Assembly: GCF_001442755.1 (NCBI RefSeq)
Contig: NZ_CP006367.1
Location: forward strand, 2,914,001 to 2,978,000
Source of the DNA: Aureimonas sp. AU20
GTDB taxonomy: Bacteria > Pseudomonadota > Alphaproteobacteria > Rhizobiales > Rhizobiaceae
Length of the DNA: 64,000 nt
Reading direction: 5' to 3'
The translations under genes were made by a program, and so were the position numbers. Positions 17,529-26,284 of the stretch are shown here, piece by piece. Below the pieces are notes generated by a model. The model saw only the letters and a program-made list of their open reading frames with translations, was not told where the DNA came from and made no database searches. Within the stretch, counting starts at the first letter, position 1. The number at the start of each line of letters is the position of its first letter.

Positions 17529-18304
17529 CCATCAAGCTCGATCGCCGCCGCTTCCTAACCGGGGCCGCCGTCGCCTCCACATCGGCGCTGGCGGGTTGTT
17601 TCGACCCGCTGTTGGCCAATGATTCGCAGGTGCGCGGCGTCTTGGAAAAGGCCAACGAACTCACCTATCGCGCCCAGCGCCTGCTTCTCGGCAGCGACCA
17701 TTTGGCGCGAGAGTTCTCGGCCTCCGAAATCCGCCAGCCAATGCGCCCCAACGGAATCACCGATCCGCAGGACAACGACTATCTCACCCTGGCCGGCGGA
17801 CAGTTCGAGGCCTATCGGCTGCAAGTCGACGGGCTCGTGGAACGCCCGGCGAGCTTCTCGCTCGGGGAGTTGCGCAACATGCCGCCCCGCACGCAGATCA
17901 CTCGGCACGACTGCGTCGAGGGCTGGAGTTGCATCGCGCAATGGACGGGCGTGCCGCTGGCCCTCGTGCTCGATCAGGTCAGCCCCAAGCCGGCGGCCCG
18001 CTACGCCGTCTTCTCCTGCTTCGACACGATGGAGAACGGTTTCACCGGCCCGATCCGCTACTACGAATCGATCGACCTGATCGACGCCCGCCATCCGCAG
18101 ACGATCCTCGCCTATGGCATGAACGGCCAGCCGCTGCCGGTCAGCAACGGCGCGCCGATCCGCCTGCGAGTCGAGCGGCAGCTCGGCTACAAGATGGCGA
18201 AATACGTCAGCGCCATCACACTGACCGATGGTCTTGCCGGGTTCGGCGACGGCGCCGGCGGATATTGGGAAGATCGTGGCTACGAATGGTTCGCCGGGAT
18301 CTGA
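17525..18304 (+). CDS. Molybdopterin-dependent (sulfite oxidase-like) oxidoreductase, exported
   Basis: A 259-residue protein with the sulfite-oxidase/YedY molybdopterin fold. The N-terminus has a Tat-type DRRRFLTGA motif, and LAGC just after the hydrophobic stretch could be a lipobox, so it may be a Tat-exported lipoprotein. The motif HDCVEGWSC supplies the likely molybdenum-ligand cysteine at residue 130. Further segments are FSCFDTMENG and VERQLGYKMAKYV. It is translationally coupled to the cytochrome b gene. The substrate is unknown; S- or N-oxide reduction is the usual activity in this family. Confidence 0.85.
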   Translation: MTIKLDRRRFLTGAAVASTSALAGCFDPLLANDSQVRGVLEKANELTYRAQRLLLGSDHLAREFSASEIRQPMRPNGITDPQDNDYLTLAGGQFEAYRLQVDGLVERPASFSLGELRNMPPRTQITRHDCVEGWSCIAQWTGVPLALVLDQVSPKPAARYAVFSCFDTMENGFTGPIRYYESIDLIDARHPQTILAYGMNGQPLPVSNGAPIRLRVERQLGYKMAKYVSAITLTDGLAGFGDGAGGYWEDRGYEWFAGI

Positions 18305-18310
18305 CCTCGC

Positions 18311-19042
18311 TCACCGAGGGCGCGAGGCGTCCAGCATCAGCGCTGCCATGCGCATGTCCTCGAACCGGTTGGCGCGCCGGTTCTGCGCCTCGGCGTCCTC
18401 GCCCCACTGTTCGATGTTCCAGTCCTCGTCAATATGGGCGAGCGCCCAAGCCCGCTCGGCATCGAGGAAGCCCTCCGAGACCGCCAATGCCAGAAGCAGC
18501 GAGCCGGTCAGCGTCGTGATCTGATGCAGCGACGCGAGGCGAAACGGATCGACCTCGGCGCGCACCAGCGCACGCAGCGCCTCCACGGTCGGCTCGGGCT
18601 GCGCGACGAACATGACGCCGACGCCCCGCGCGAAGCTCTTCCCCGTGCGCTGGCTGGCCCAATCCATCACCGGGTCCCACCCTTCCGCCTGAAGGGCGGC
18701 AAGACGCTGCGGCTCCGCAGCGCGATAGGCCAGGAGATCGGTCTCGGCATAGCGGCCAAGGTCCTCGGCCACGCTCGCCGGGTCTGGTGCGACGCCATCG
18801 AGCACGGTGTTCACCAGCCGCGTCATCGGCATAGTGGCGGGGTCGATATGCGTGCCCTGCGCCCGCCATTCCCGCGCCACCTCCTCCGCCACCGCCCGAG
18901 CGGGAACGCTGAGCACGGCGCGCGAGGGCGTGCGCACCGCGCGCCCGTCGAGGCGGATCGAAAAGCCGCCCTCCTCCTCGACAAGGGTTACGTCGGTGTA
19001 GAAGCGCTTCGGCAGGTCCGGGCGGGCGGGCAGAGTGGACAT
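18311..19042 (-). CDS. ATP12-family F1-ATPase assembly chaperone
   Basis: A 243-residue protein of the ATP12 family, typical of alphaproteobacteria and mitochondria, where it binds the F1 alpha subunit before hexamer assembly. Recognisable parts are the N-terminal KRFYTDV and GFSIRLDGRAVRTP segments, the MPMTRLVNT motif and the C-terminal IDEDWNIEQWGED stretch. It ends 7 bases from the convergent oxidoreductase gene and starts 21 bases after the HAD phosphatase gene, which suggests one leftward operon running from the pseudouridine synthase. Confidence 0.9.
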   Translation of the reverse strand: MSTLPARPDLPKRFYTDVTLVEEEGGFSIRLDGRAVRTPSRAVLSVPARAVAEEVAREWRAQGTHIDPATMPMTRLVNTVLDGVAPDPASVAEDLGRYAETDLLAYRAAEPQRLAALQAEGWDPVMDWASQRTGKSFARGVGVMFVAQPEPTVEALRALVRAEVDPFRLASLHQITTLTGSLLLALAVSEGFLDAERAWALAHIDEDWNIEQWGEDAEAQNRRANRFEDMRMAALMLDASRPR

Positions 19043-19063
19043 CAGATTCTCCGGGATAAACGC

Positions 19064-19762
19064 CTAGCGGAGGGCGAGCCGTTCGGCGGCGGAGGGCGCG
19101 TTGGCCACCCAGTCGTCGATCCAGGCTTCCAGCCCCTCGGCCGTGGCGGCGACGGCGCTGGCGCCGTGGAACAGGAGTTCGTTGGTCGAGCCGGCGCCCC
19201 AGTCCACCCCGATCGCTTCCGCCCCGGCCGCCTTCGCCATCTGCATATCGTAGATGGCGTCGCCGATCACGACCGTGTCGGCCGGATCGACGCCGAGCTC
19301 GGCGCAGCATTCCAGAACCATCGCGGGATGCGGCTTGGACGGGCAATCGTCGGCCGTGCGCACGGCCAGAAACATTCCCTCAAGCCCATGCGCCTCGACG
19401 ATCATCCGCACGCCCCGCTGCGACTTGCCGGTGACCATGCCGAGCAGCACCTCATCGCGCGCCGCCAAGCGGCGGAGCATCGGCTCGATCCCGGGGAACA
19501 GCGCCTCGGAATGAACGCCCTCGGCCCGCACGCGGTGGAACGCGTCCTTATAGGCTTGGACGAGACGGGGAAGTTCGCTCTCCGGGACGGTCGGTGCCAG
19601 GGTATGGATCGCCCGGTCGAGCGATAGGCCGATAATGCCCCGCACGGCCGCCTCCTCCGGGTCGGGCAAGCCCAATTCTTCGAAGCAACGTCGCATGGTG
19701 CCGACGATCAGGCCGAACGTGTCGGCCAGCGTGCCGTCGCAGTCGAAGAGGACGAGGTGCAT
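19064..19762 (-). CDS. HAD-superfamily phosphatase (phosphoglycolate phosphatase-like)
   Basis: A 232-residue HAD subfamily IA hydrolase. Motif I is FDCDGTLADT at residues 6-15 with the nucleophilic aspartate D7. Motif II is in MVTGKSQRG, the lysine of motif III is in DCPSKPHPAM, and motif IV is VIGDAIYDMQMAKAAG. An alpha-helical cap follows motif I. The product is a cytosolic phosphatase of small metabolites, perhaps phosphoglycolate or a nucleotide. It starts 3 bases after the rluC-like stop. Confidence 0.88.
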   Translation of the reverse strand: MHLVLFDCDGTLADTFGLIVGTMRRCFEELGLPDPEEAAVRGIIGLSLDRAIHTLAPTVPESELPRLVQAYKDAFHRVRAEGVHSEALFPGIEPMLRRLAARDEVLLGMVTGKSQRGVRMIVEAHGLEGMFLAVRTADDCPSKPHPAMVLECCAELGVDPADTVVIGDAIYDMQMAKAAGAEAIGVDWGAGSTNELLFHGASAVAATAEGLEAWIDDWVANAPSAAERLALR

Positions 19763-19765
19763 GGA

Positions 19766-20758
19766 TCAGTCGTTCTCGGCCGCTTCGTCGAAGCCGAAGA
19801 GGTTCCAAGTCTGGACCATGTGCGGGGGAAGCGGCGCGATCTGGTCGATCATCTTCCCGCGCCCGTCGGGATGGGGAATCGTGATGCGGCGGGCGTGGAG
19901 ATGCAGTTTGTTCTGCACGCCGCCGGGGAACTCCCAATTGGTGTCGTGCTCGAAATATTTGGGATCGCCTAGGATCGGGTGGTTGATATGCAGCGCATGG
20001 ACGCGAAGCTGGTGCGTGCGCCCGGTATAAGGCTCGAGCTCCACCCAGGAGAAGTTCTGCGCCACCTGATCGATCACGCGGTAATGCGACAGGGCGTGGT
20101 CGGCCCCCTCCTCGCCATGGCGCGCGACGCGCATCCGGTCGCCGTCGGCGGTCGCTTCCTTGACGAGATAGGTCGAGATGCGCCCGTCTTTGGGCTGCGG
20201 CACGCCCTTCAGGATCGCCCAATAGCGCTTCTTGGTGTCTCGCTCACGAAACGACTTTGTCAGCGCCACGGCCGCGCCGCGCGTGCGCGCCACGACCAGG
20301 ATGCCGGACGTGTCGCGGTCGAGCCGGTGCACGAGGCGCGGCTTCTCGCCCTTCTTCGAACGCCAAGCCTCCAGCATCTTGTCGACATGGCGCGAGAGGC
20401 CCGAGCCGCCCTGCACGGCGAGTCCCGCCGGCTTGTTGAAGACGAAGACCTTCTCGTCCTCGTAGAGCAGCATCTGGCTTAGGACGTCGCCATCGTGCTT
20501 GTCGCGGATCGTGTTGGCCGTGAGCGGCGCCACCTTCAGCTTGGCGGACTCGCCGCCCATGGGCGGAATGCGGATCAGTTGGCCGGCTTCGACCCGCGTG
20601 TCGGTCTTGGCGCGACCGCCATCGACGCGCACCTGGCCCGAGCGCAGGAGCTTCTGCAGATGGCCGAAGCCGAGGCCGGGATAGTGAAGCTTGAACCAGC
20701 GGTCGAGACGCAGCCCCGTTTCGTCGGGCTCGACCCGGATCTGTTCCACGCTAACCAT
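19766..20758 (-). CDS. rluC: RluC/RluD-type 23S rRNA pseudouridine synthase
   Basis: A 330-residue RluA-family enzyme that isomerises uridines in 23S rRNA. An N-terminal S4 RNA-binding domain (about residues 10-65, RLDRWFKLHYPGL) precedes the catalytic domain with the HRLDRDTSGIL motif and its catalytic aspartate, and ends with the YTGRTHQLRVH motif. Length and S4 domain fit RluC better than the shorter RluA. The start ATG 20758 was chosen because the S4 domain begins directly after it. It leads a probable operon with the HAD and ATP12 genes. Confidence 0.85.
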   Translation of the reverse strand: MVSVEQIRVEPDETGLRLDRWFKLHYPGLGFGHLQKLLRSGQVRVDGGRAKTDTRVEAGQLIRIPPMGGESAKLKVAPLTANTIRDKHDGDVLSQMLLYEDEKVFVFNKPAGLAVQGGSGLSRHVDKMLEAWRSKKGEKPRLVHRLDRDTSGILVVARTRGAAVALTKSFRERDTKKRYWAILKGVPQPKDGRISTYLVKEATADGDRMRVARHGEEGADHALSHYRVIDQVAQNFSWVELEPYTGRTHQLRVHALHINHPILGDPKYFEHDTNWEFPGGVQNKLHLHARRITIPHPDGRGKMIDQIAPLPPHMVQTWNLFGFDEAAEND

Positions 20759-20838
20759 TGGTGACGTCCTTTTCGCTTTCCCCGGCCATAGCGCAAATAC
20801 GCCGGGGCGGAAACGGCTTTGGCGCCCGAGGCTTCGCG

Positions 20839-21222
20839 TCAGAACAGATGGCGCGCCAGCGCAAGGCCCGCAAACAGCGCGCCGACGCCGACCAGGATCG
20901 ATGCGGCGAGATAGAGGAAGGCCGTTAGCAGCGCTCCGCGCTCGGCCAAAACCGCGACATCGAGCGAGAAGGTGGAGAAGGTCGTGTAGCCGCCGAGGAT
21001 GCCCGTGGCGAGAAACAGCCGCAGGGCCGCCCCGGCCGTGCCGGCATAGCGGCGCGAGAGATACTCGACGAGCACGCCCATGGCGAAGGAGCCGGTGACG
21101 TTGACGAAAAGCGTGCCGAAGGGAAAGGCCGGCCCGAACCAGCGCGTCGCGGCCACCGCCGCACCATAGCGTAGCAGCGAGCCGAGACCGCCGCCGACCG
21201 CCACGAGAACCACATTCAGCAT
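20839..21222 (-). CDS. crcB: CrcB/Fluc fluoride channel
   Basis: A 127-residue four-helix membrane protein of the CrcB/Fluc family, which works as a dual-topology dimer exporting fluoride. Characteristic are GGGLGSLLRYG at the N-terminus, TLFVNVTGSF in helix 2 with its asparagine, and GGYTTFSTFSLD at the helix 3 break containing the phenylalanine box. The gene sits 6 bases after the rarA stop. I saw no fluoride riboswitch upstream. Confidence 0.92.
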   Translation of the reverse strand: MLNVVLVAVGGGLGSLLRYGAAVAATRWFGPAFPFGTLFVNVTGSFAMGVLVEYLSRRYAGTAGAALRLFLATGILGGYTTFSTFSLDVAVLAERGALLTAFLYLAASILVGVGALFAGLALARHLF

Positions 21223-21228
21223 CGAGGG

Positions 21229-22578
21229 TCAGCCCTTTCCGCCGCGCGCACGGCGCAGGCGATCCCACTCGTCCATGCGGGCCGCGATGCGCGCCTCCTC
21301 GCCTCGCTCGGTCGGGCGATAGAAGCTTTGCCGCCCCAGCGCTTCGGGGAAATAGTCCTGGCCGGAGAAGGCGCCCGGCTGGTCGTGGTCGTAGGCATAG
21401 CCCGAACCGTAGCCCTCTTCCTTCATCAGCTTGGTCGGGGCGTTCAAGATATGACGCGGCGGCAGAAGCGAGCCGTTTTCCTTAGCGACCCGCATGGCGG
21501 CCTTGTAGGCGGTATAGACGGCGTTGGATTTCGGCGCGGCCGCGAGATAGACGGTCGCCTGCGCCAAAGCAAGTTCGCCCTCGGGAGAGCCGAGATAGTC
21601 GTAGGCGTCCTTCGCCGCATTGGCGATCGAGAGCGCGCGCGGGTCGGCAAGGCCGATGTCCTCCACCGCCATGCGCACCAGCCGGCGGCCGAGGTAAAGC
21701 GGGTCCTCACCCGCATCGAGCATCCGGCAGAGATAATAGAGTGCGGCGTCCGGGTCCGACCCGCGCACCGACTTGTGCAGGGCCGAGATCAGATTGTAGT
21801 GCCCGTCCTGGCTCTTGTCGTAGACGGGCGCGCGGCGCTGCACGACGCGCTGCAGCGTCTCGGCGTCGAGCGTCTCCCCGGGCTTGGCGGCACGCCAGAC
21901 CTCCTCGGCCAGCGTCAACGCCGCCCGTCCGTCGCCGTCCGCCATTCGCAGGAGAACGGCGCGTGCCTCCTCGTCCAGAGGTAGCGGCCGGTTCTCCGCC
22001 GCCTCGGCCCGCTCCAGGAGCTGCCGAAGGCTCGTCTCATCATGGGCGCGAAAGGTCAGGACACGGGCGCGGGAAAGAAGCGCGGCGTTCAGCTCGAAGG
22101 ACGGGTTCTCCGTGGTCGCCCCGACGAGCACCACGGTTCCGTCCTCCATCACGGGCAGGAAACTGTCCTGCTGCGCTCGGTTGAAGCGGTGGATCTCGTC
22201 CACGAAGAGCAAAGTCTGGCGGCCGTTGGAGCGGCGCATCCGCGCCGTCTCGAACACTTTCTTCAGGTCGGCGACGCCGGAAAAGATCGCGGAAATCTGC
22301 TCGAAGGCGAAATCCACCTCGTTCGCCAGCAACCGGGCGACGGTCGTCTTTCCCGTGCCGGGCGGGCCCCAGAAGATGATGGAGCCGAGGCTTCCATTGG
22401 CGAGCATGCGGGTGAGCACGCCGTCCGGTCCGGTCAGATGCTCCTGCCCGACGACCTCGGACAGGCTCTGCGGGCGAAGCCGCTCGGCCAAGGGCGCGCC
22501 GCGCGCCGGGCCCTTGGGGTTCGCAGGCTTGTGGTTCGCGGGCCGGGCTTCCGGCGCATCCCCGAACAGATCGGCCAT
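21229..22578 (-). CDS. rarA: Replication-associated recombination protein A (RarA/MgsA)
   Basis: A 449-residue AAA+ ATPase of the RarA/MgsA/WRNIP1 family that acts at stalled replication forks. The N-terminus is short and Pro/Ala-rich, then come RLRPQSLSEVVGQEHL, Walker A WGPPGTGKTT, Walker B FVDEIHRFN, sensor 1 GATTENPSFE and the C-terminal tetramerisation region with SALHKSVRGSDPDAALYYL. It starts 13 bases after the DegP stop, so the two are probably cotranscribed. Confidence 0.93.
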   Translation of the reverse strand: MADLFGDAPEARPANHKPANPKGPARGAPLAERLRPQSLSEVVGQEHLTGPDGVLTRMLANGSLGSIIFWGPPGTGKTTVARLLANEVDFAFEQISAIFSGVADLKKVFETARMRRSNGRQTLLFVDEIHRFNRAQQDSFLPVMEDGTVVLVGATTENPSFELNAALLSRARVLTFRAHDETSLRQLLERAEAAENRPLPLDEEARAVLLRMADGDGRAALTLAEEVWRAAKPGETLDAETLQRVVQRRAPVYDKSQDGHYNLISALHKSVRGSDPDAALYYLCRMLDAGEDPLYLGRRLVRMAVEDIGLADPRALSIANAAKDAYDYLGSPEGELALAQATVYLAAAPKSNAVYTAYKAAMRVAKENGSLLPPRHILNAPTKLMKEEGYGSGYAYDHDQPGAFSGQDYFPEALGRQSFYRPTERGEEARIAARMDEWDRLRRARGGKG

Positions 22579-22591
22579 GCGCCGTCCTCCC

Positions 22592-24019
22592 TTAACGCAC
22601 GAACTGGGTCAGCACCTTGCCGTCCCGCTCCACCTCCAGGCGCCAGCCGCGACGCCCGTCCTCCGCGCGTCGTTCGAGATCGGCCGACGAGGCCACTTCC
22701 CGCCCGTTCAGCGACAGGACGATATCCTTCGGCTGAAGCCCGAGCCGGGCGGCCGGGCTGCGCGGATCGACCTCGGTCACGACGACGCCACGCTTGGTCT
22801 GCGCCATCTCCAATTCGTCCGCAAGCCGGGGCGAGAGATTGGCAACGCTAGCGCCGGAGAAGGGTGTCTGGCCCTCCAAGCCGCGCTCGTCGCGCACCGG
22901 GGTCTCGGGCGCTTCGTCGAGTTCGAGGCGCACCCGCTCGGTCTTGCCGTCGCCGGAGCGCACCGTCAGGTCCGTCTGGCGCCCGAGGCCGGCGGTCGCG
23001 AGGCGATATCCCAGCGAATCGGGGCCTTCGATCGGGAATCCGTCCATCGACAGGACGACATCGCCGGGCCGCAGCCCCGCTTCCGAGGCCGGTCCGCCTT
23101 CCACGACGCCCTGGATCAGCGCGCCGGACGGCCTGTCCAGCCCGATCGCTTCGGCGATGTCGGACGTGACCGGCACGAAGCTCGCGCCGATGTAAGGCCG
23201 CAGGAACGGCCGTCCGTCGCGCGCGGCGTCGACGAAGGCGCGCACCATGTTGGAGGGAATCGCGAAGCCGATGCCGAGCGAGCCGCCCGAGCGGGAGAAG
23301 ATCGCCGTGTTCACGCCGACCAGTTCGCCCTTCATGTCGATTAGCGCACCGCCGGAATTGCCGGGATTGATGGCGGCATCGGTCTGGATGAAATAGCCGA
23401 AATCGTCGGAGCCGAGATGGGTGCGCGCCAGGGCCGAGACGATGCCGCTCGTCACCGTCTGGCCGATTCCGAACGGGTTGCCGATCGCCAGCACGAGATC
23501 GCCGATCTCGGCCGAGTCCGAATCGGCGATCGGCACCACCGGGAAGGGCTGGTCCGACCCGATGCGCAGCACGGCAAGGTCCGCCCGCTTGTCCTTCAGG
23601 AGGATCTTCGCGTCGAACTCGCGCCCGTCGGCCAGCGCCACGCGCACCTCGTCCGCCCCTTCGATCACGTGGTTGTTGGTGACGATCAGCCCGGACGAAT
23701 CGACGATGACGCCCGAGCCAAGGGAGGACTCGAGCCTTAGGCGACGAAGCTGATTGCCGAAGAACTGCTCGAAGAACGGGTCTCCCGCAAAGGGGCTGCG
23801 CTCGGGCACCCGTTTGGCGGCGTAGACATTGACCACCGCCTGCGCCGTCTTCTTCACCAGCGGCGCGAAGGTCAGCTTGATCTCTGCCTGGGCGCTCGGC
23901 GCACGCTCCACCGGCTGAACGGGAACCGGCATGTCGGCGGAGGGCTGTGCCGCCGCACCCTGCGCCAGACCCGAGACGGACAGGAGAAGGGCGGCCCCCG
24001 CCAGCTTTAAGCGTGTCAT
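22592..24019 (-). CDS. degP: Do-family (DegP/DegQ) periplasmic serine endoprotease
   Basis: A 475-residue HtrA protease/chaperone for misfolded envelope proteins. A Sec signal peptide covers residues 1-~27. The triad is H117 (VTNNHVIEG), D147 (RADLAVLR) and S222 (NPGNSGGAL); the 30- and 75-residue intervals match the classical DegP spacing. Two PDZ domains follow, each with a substrate-carboxylate groove. ATG 24019 has GGAG 6 bases upstream; the ATG at 24031 lacks one. It heads the transcription unit with rarA. Confidence 0.93.
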   Translation of the reverse strand: MTRLKLAGAALLLSVSGLAQGAAAQPSADMPVPVQPVERAPSAQAEIKLTFAPLVKKTAQAVVNVYAAKRVPERSPFAGDPFFEQFFGNQLRRLRLESSLGSGVIVDSSGLIVTNNHVIEGADEVRVALADGREFDAKILLKDKRADLAVLRIGSDQPFPVVPIADSDSAEIGDLVLAIGNPFGIGQTVTSGIVSALARTHLGSDDFGYFIQTDAAINPGNSGGALIDMKGELVGVNTAIFSRSGGSLGIGFAIPSNMVRAFVDAARDGRPFLRPYIGASFVPVTSDIAEAIGLDRPSGALIQGVVEGGPASEAGLRPGDVVLSMDGFPIEGPDSLGYRLATAGLGRQTDLTVRSGDGKTERVRLELDEAPETPVRDERGLEGQTPFSGASVANLSPRLADELEMAQTKRGVVVTEVDPRSPAARLGLQPKDIVLSLNGREVASSADLERRAEDGRRGWRLEVERDGKVLTQFVR

Positions 24020-24114
24020 GCAATGCTCCATGGGACATGCGAACCGATGATTCGATGGCTCGCAGCTTCTGGCGCTAAATAGGGCTCAATCCCGGCAGAA
24101 GGGAGCGCCCATGA

Positions 24115-24138
24115 AAAAAGGGCCTCGCGGCCCTTTTC
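24115..24138 (-). terminator. Rho-independent terminator after the 42-residue ORF
   Basis: A perfect 9-bp stem (24116-24124 with 24129-24137, loop TCGC) whose stem ends in A/T runs, so leftward RNA ends with TTTTTT. It lies 30 bases beyond the small ORF stop and isolates it from degP. Confidence 0.7.
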
Positions 24139-24166
24139 TCTCGATCTTATGCGGGAAGCGCCGAGA

Positions 24167-24295
24167 TCAGCGCGCCACCACCGTCCGGTCCATCGAGACG
24201 GACGCCGTCTCGGGAAGCTCGGCCGTGGCGTAGCTGGCGGTCAACACGCCGAAGGCCAAGGTCGCGCCAAGGAGAGTCAGCACAGTACGACGCAT
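24167..24295 (-). CDS. Small exported hypothetical protein (42 residues)
   Basis: A short frame encodes MRRTVLTLLGATLAF... with a basic start, a ~16-residue hydrophobic core and an ASYATA cleavage-like end, leaving a mature part of only ~17 residues (ELPETASVS...). This is a classical signal-peptide layout. A dedicated terminator directly follows. The ribosome site is weak; an in-frame ATG at 24337 would extend the protein to 56 residues, with a less signal-like N-terminus. No family is recognised. Its small size hides it from ordinary gene calls. Confidence 0.5.
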   Translation of the reverse strand: MRRTVLTLLGATLAFGVLTASYATAELPETASVSMDRTVVAR

Positions 24296-24558
24296 CGAGA
24301 ACCCGTCGGTTGGGATGGAATTGACGCGATTGTCCATGATTTTCGTTTATTCCGTGTAAAGCTTGCGACCGCTCGGGGGCGGTGATCCCGTTGCCTCGAA
24401 AATGCCATGGAGCCGAAAAGGTTGCCGGGCTCCGACACGTCTTTCGAGGGGGGTGTCTCCGTTGCAACAGCTATCGCACAGCCTCGCGCAAGCCCGCTAT
24501 TACGCATCTGCAACAGGGGGCATTTGTCGAAAACTTCGGGCTTCACTTGTGGAGACTG
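24296..24558. other. Non-coding gap upstream of the small ORF
   Basis: No convincing gene is seen between the small ORF and the reductase. The segment at about 24320-24365 is AT-richer than its surroundings and probably holds the small ORF's promoter. Confidence 0.4.
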
Positions 24559-24591
24559 GGTGAAACGCGAAATTGACTTCGCGTCTTCACC
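24559..24591. terminator. Long hairpin downstream of the NAD-dependent reductase gene
   Basis: Arms 24559-24571 and 24578-24591 form a 13-bp stem with one bulged base and a 6-base loop, 9 bases beyond the reductase stop. No U-tract follows leftward, so it may be an RNA-stabilising 3' stem instead of a true terminator. Confidence 0.4.
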
Positions 24592-24600
24592 TTTCATTCA

Positions 24601-25626
24601 TCATCTCACCAGACCGAAGCGGATCAACGACTCGCCAAGCGCGCGAACGGCCTCACGAGGCTCGCGAAACTCCATTCCCAACACCTCCCGTGCCGGGCCT
24701 GTGTCCAGCCGCTTCGCGTCCCCCAGTTCGGCGGCGAGCATACGCGCGCGCCGCGAAACGCGGGCGGCCAGCCGAATCGGAGTGGATGGGAAAAGATGTT
24801 TCGGCATGCGCCGCGCCAGCTGCGGAAAGGAGGCTCGCAACTCGTCTGCGATGTCCATCAAGCTCAGCGCCCCGCCGCTCACGATGAAGCGCCGCCCGGC
24901 CGCCGCCGGATGCGTCAGCGCCGCCACATGCGCCGCCGCCACGTCGCGGACATCGACTACGCCGAAGCCGATCTTGGGCACGGCGGGAATCCGTCCGCTC
25001 ATCATCAGCCGCACCAATGTGGCCGACGTACCAAGGCGCTCGTCCAGCAGGGGGCCGAAGACGAGCGAAGGGTTGATCGTGACGAGCTCGGTTCCACTCC
25101 CGGCGAGGGTCTGCCACGCCGCCTTCTCGGCTTCCGTCTTCGAAACGGCATAGGGCGAGATACTCTCGCTTTCGACATTCGACACGTCGCGATCGGTGAA
25201 GAGCTTCGAACGCTCGCCCTCGTGCCCATAGAAGATGGACGCGACCGAGGAAGTCAGAACCACACGCTCGACATGGGCGGCCTTCGCGGCCTCTAGAACA
25301 CGCACCGCCCCACCCCTGGCTTCCGGCACAAGCGCGAACTTGTCGCGCGGCTGCGAGGCGGGAAAGGGCGACGCCGTGTGAAGGACGAACCGACATCCTT
25401 CCACCGCCTCCCGCCAGCCCTCCTCCCGGTTCAAGTCCGCGCGGACGTTTTCGAACCGATCGACCGGCAAGCCGGCAGCTTGGAGCAGGCGTTGAAGCTC
25501 GACAGCACGGGCCGGGTCCCGCAGACTTCCGCGCACGCGAGCGCCCTCACGCACCAGCGCCAGAACGATATGCTTGGCGATGAAGCCGGTGCAGCCGGTG
25601 ACGAGGACGGTTTCACCCTGGAGCAT
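24601..25626 (-). CDS. NAD(P)-dependent epimerase/dihydroflavonol-4-reductase-like enzyme
   Basis: A 341-residue extended short-chain dehydrogenase. The Rossmann motif is TGCTGFIAKHI near residues 10-20 (a GxxGxxA/I type), with the catalytic tyrosine and lysine in SPYAVSKTEAEKAAW, and the VLTSSVAS strand supplying the serine. This is the dihydroflavonol reductase/aldehyde reductase branch, which reduces ketones or aldehydes using NADPH. No neighbour indicates the substrate. It stands alone between the rplQ terminator and a hairpin. Confidence 0.82.
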   Translation of the reverse strand: MLQGETVLVTGCTGFIAKHIVLALVREGARVRGSLRDPARAVELQRLLQAAGLPVDRFENVRADLNREEGWREAVEGCRFVLHTASPFPASQPRDKFALVPEARGGAVRVLEAAKAAHVERVVLTSSVASIFYGHEGERSKLFTDRDVSNVESESISPYAVSKTEAEKAAWQTLAGSGTELVTINPSLVFGPLLDERLGTSATLVRLMMSGRIPAVPKIGFGVVDVRDVAAAHVAALTHPAAAGRRFIVSGGALSLMDIADELRASFPQLARRMPKHLFPSTPIRLAARVSRRARMLAAELGDAKRLDTGPAREVLGMEFREPREAVRALGESLIRFGLVR

Positions 25627-25670
25627 GGTCTCGGTTTCCTATGGCTCCCATGGGGAGAGGAGCCCCAAAA

Positions 25671-25696
25671 GTAAAAAGGGCCCCGAAGGGCCCTTT
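25671..25696 (-). terminator. Rho-independent terminator of the rpsM-rpsK-rpoA-rplQ unit
   Basis: A perfect 9-bp stem (25675-25683 with 25688-25696, CGAA/TTCG loop) is followed leftward by TTTTT. It lies 22 bases past the rplQ stop and closes the long leftward ribosomal block. Confidence 0.85.
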
Positions 25697-25717
25697 CCAT
25701 ATCGATATTAGCTGAAA

Positions 25718-26143
25718 TTAGCTGGCGTCGGAGGCGGACGCCTCGGCTTCCAGGCGGGCCCGGTCAACGGCGCCGCGCGCATCGACGTCGCGATCGACGA
25801 ACTCGATCACGGCCATCGGGGCGTTGTCGCCACGGCGGAAGCCGGCCTTGAGAACGCGAGTGTAGCCACCGTTGCGGTCTGCGTAGCGCGGAGCCAGTGT
25901 CGCGAACAGCTTCCGGATCACGGTCTCGTCGCGAACCTGGCTGATCGCCTGGCGGCGGGCGTGCAGATCACCGCGCTTGCCGAGCGTGATCATCTTCTCG
26001 ACGATCGGGCGAAGTTCCTTCGCCTTCGGCAGCGTCGTCACGATCTGCTCGTGCTCGATCAGCGAAGCCACCATGTTGGCGAACATCGCCTTGCGATGCT
26101 CATGGGTGCGGTTGAGTTTACGGCCGCTATTACCGTGACGCAT
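25718..26143 (-). CDS. rplQ: 50S ribosomal protein L17
   Basis: A 141-residue L17, a large-subunit protein near the peptide exit tunnel. It begins with the invariant [20 protein letters not shown] block and has an acidic, Ala-rich C-terminal tail beyond residue ~118, common in alphaproteobacteria. It is the last gene of the alpha operon. The 141-base gap to rpoA contains a perfect 8-bp stem (26249-26256 with 26261-26268), perhaps a processing site. Confidence 0.97.
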   Translation of the reverse strand: MRHGNSGRKLNRTHEHRKAMFANMVASLIEHEQIVTTLPKAKELRPIVEKMITLGKRGDLHARRQAISQVRDETVIRKLFATLAPRYADRNGGYTRVLKAGFRRGDNAPMAVIEFVDRDVDARGAVDRARLEAEASASDAS

Positions 26144-26284
26144 GTTCAGTCTCCATCATTAAGGTCCGACTCGCGCCGGGGACGGCATCCTCGCAACCCG
26201 GGTTGGCCCCGGTGCATGTGCCTTTGAATCTTTGGGCTAGTTCGAGGGGCCGGCGGCGAACCGCCGGCTCTTCATGACGTTGGA

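Noticed and set aside
24020..24114. A CCTATTTA element upstream of degP as a possible RpoH heat-shock promoter
   Set aside because: A matching -35 at correct spacing could not be found, so the claim would be guesswork.
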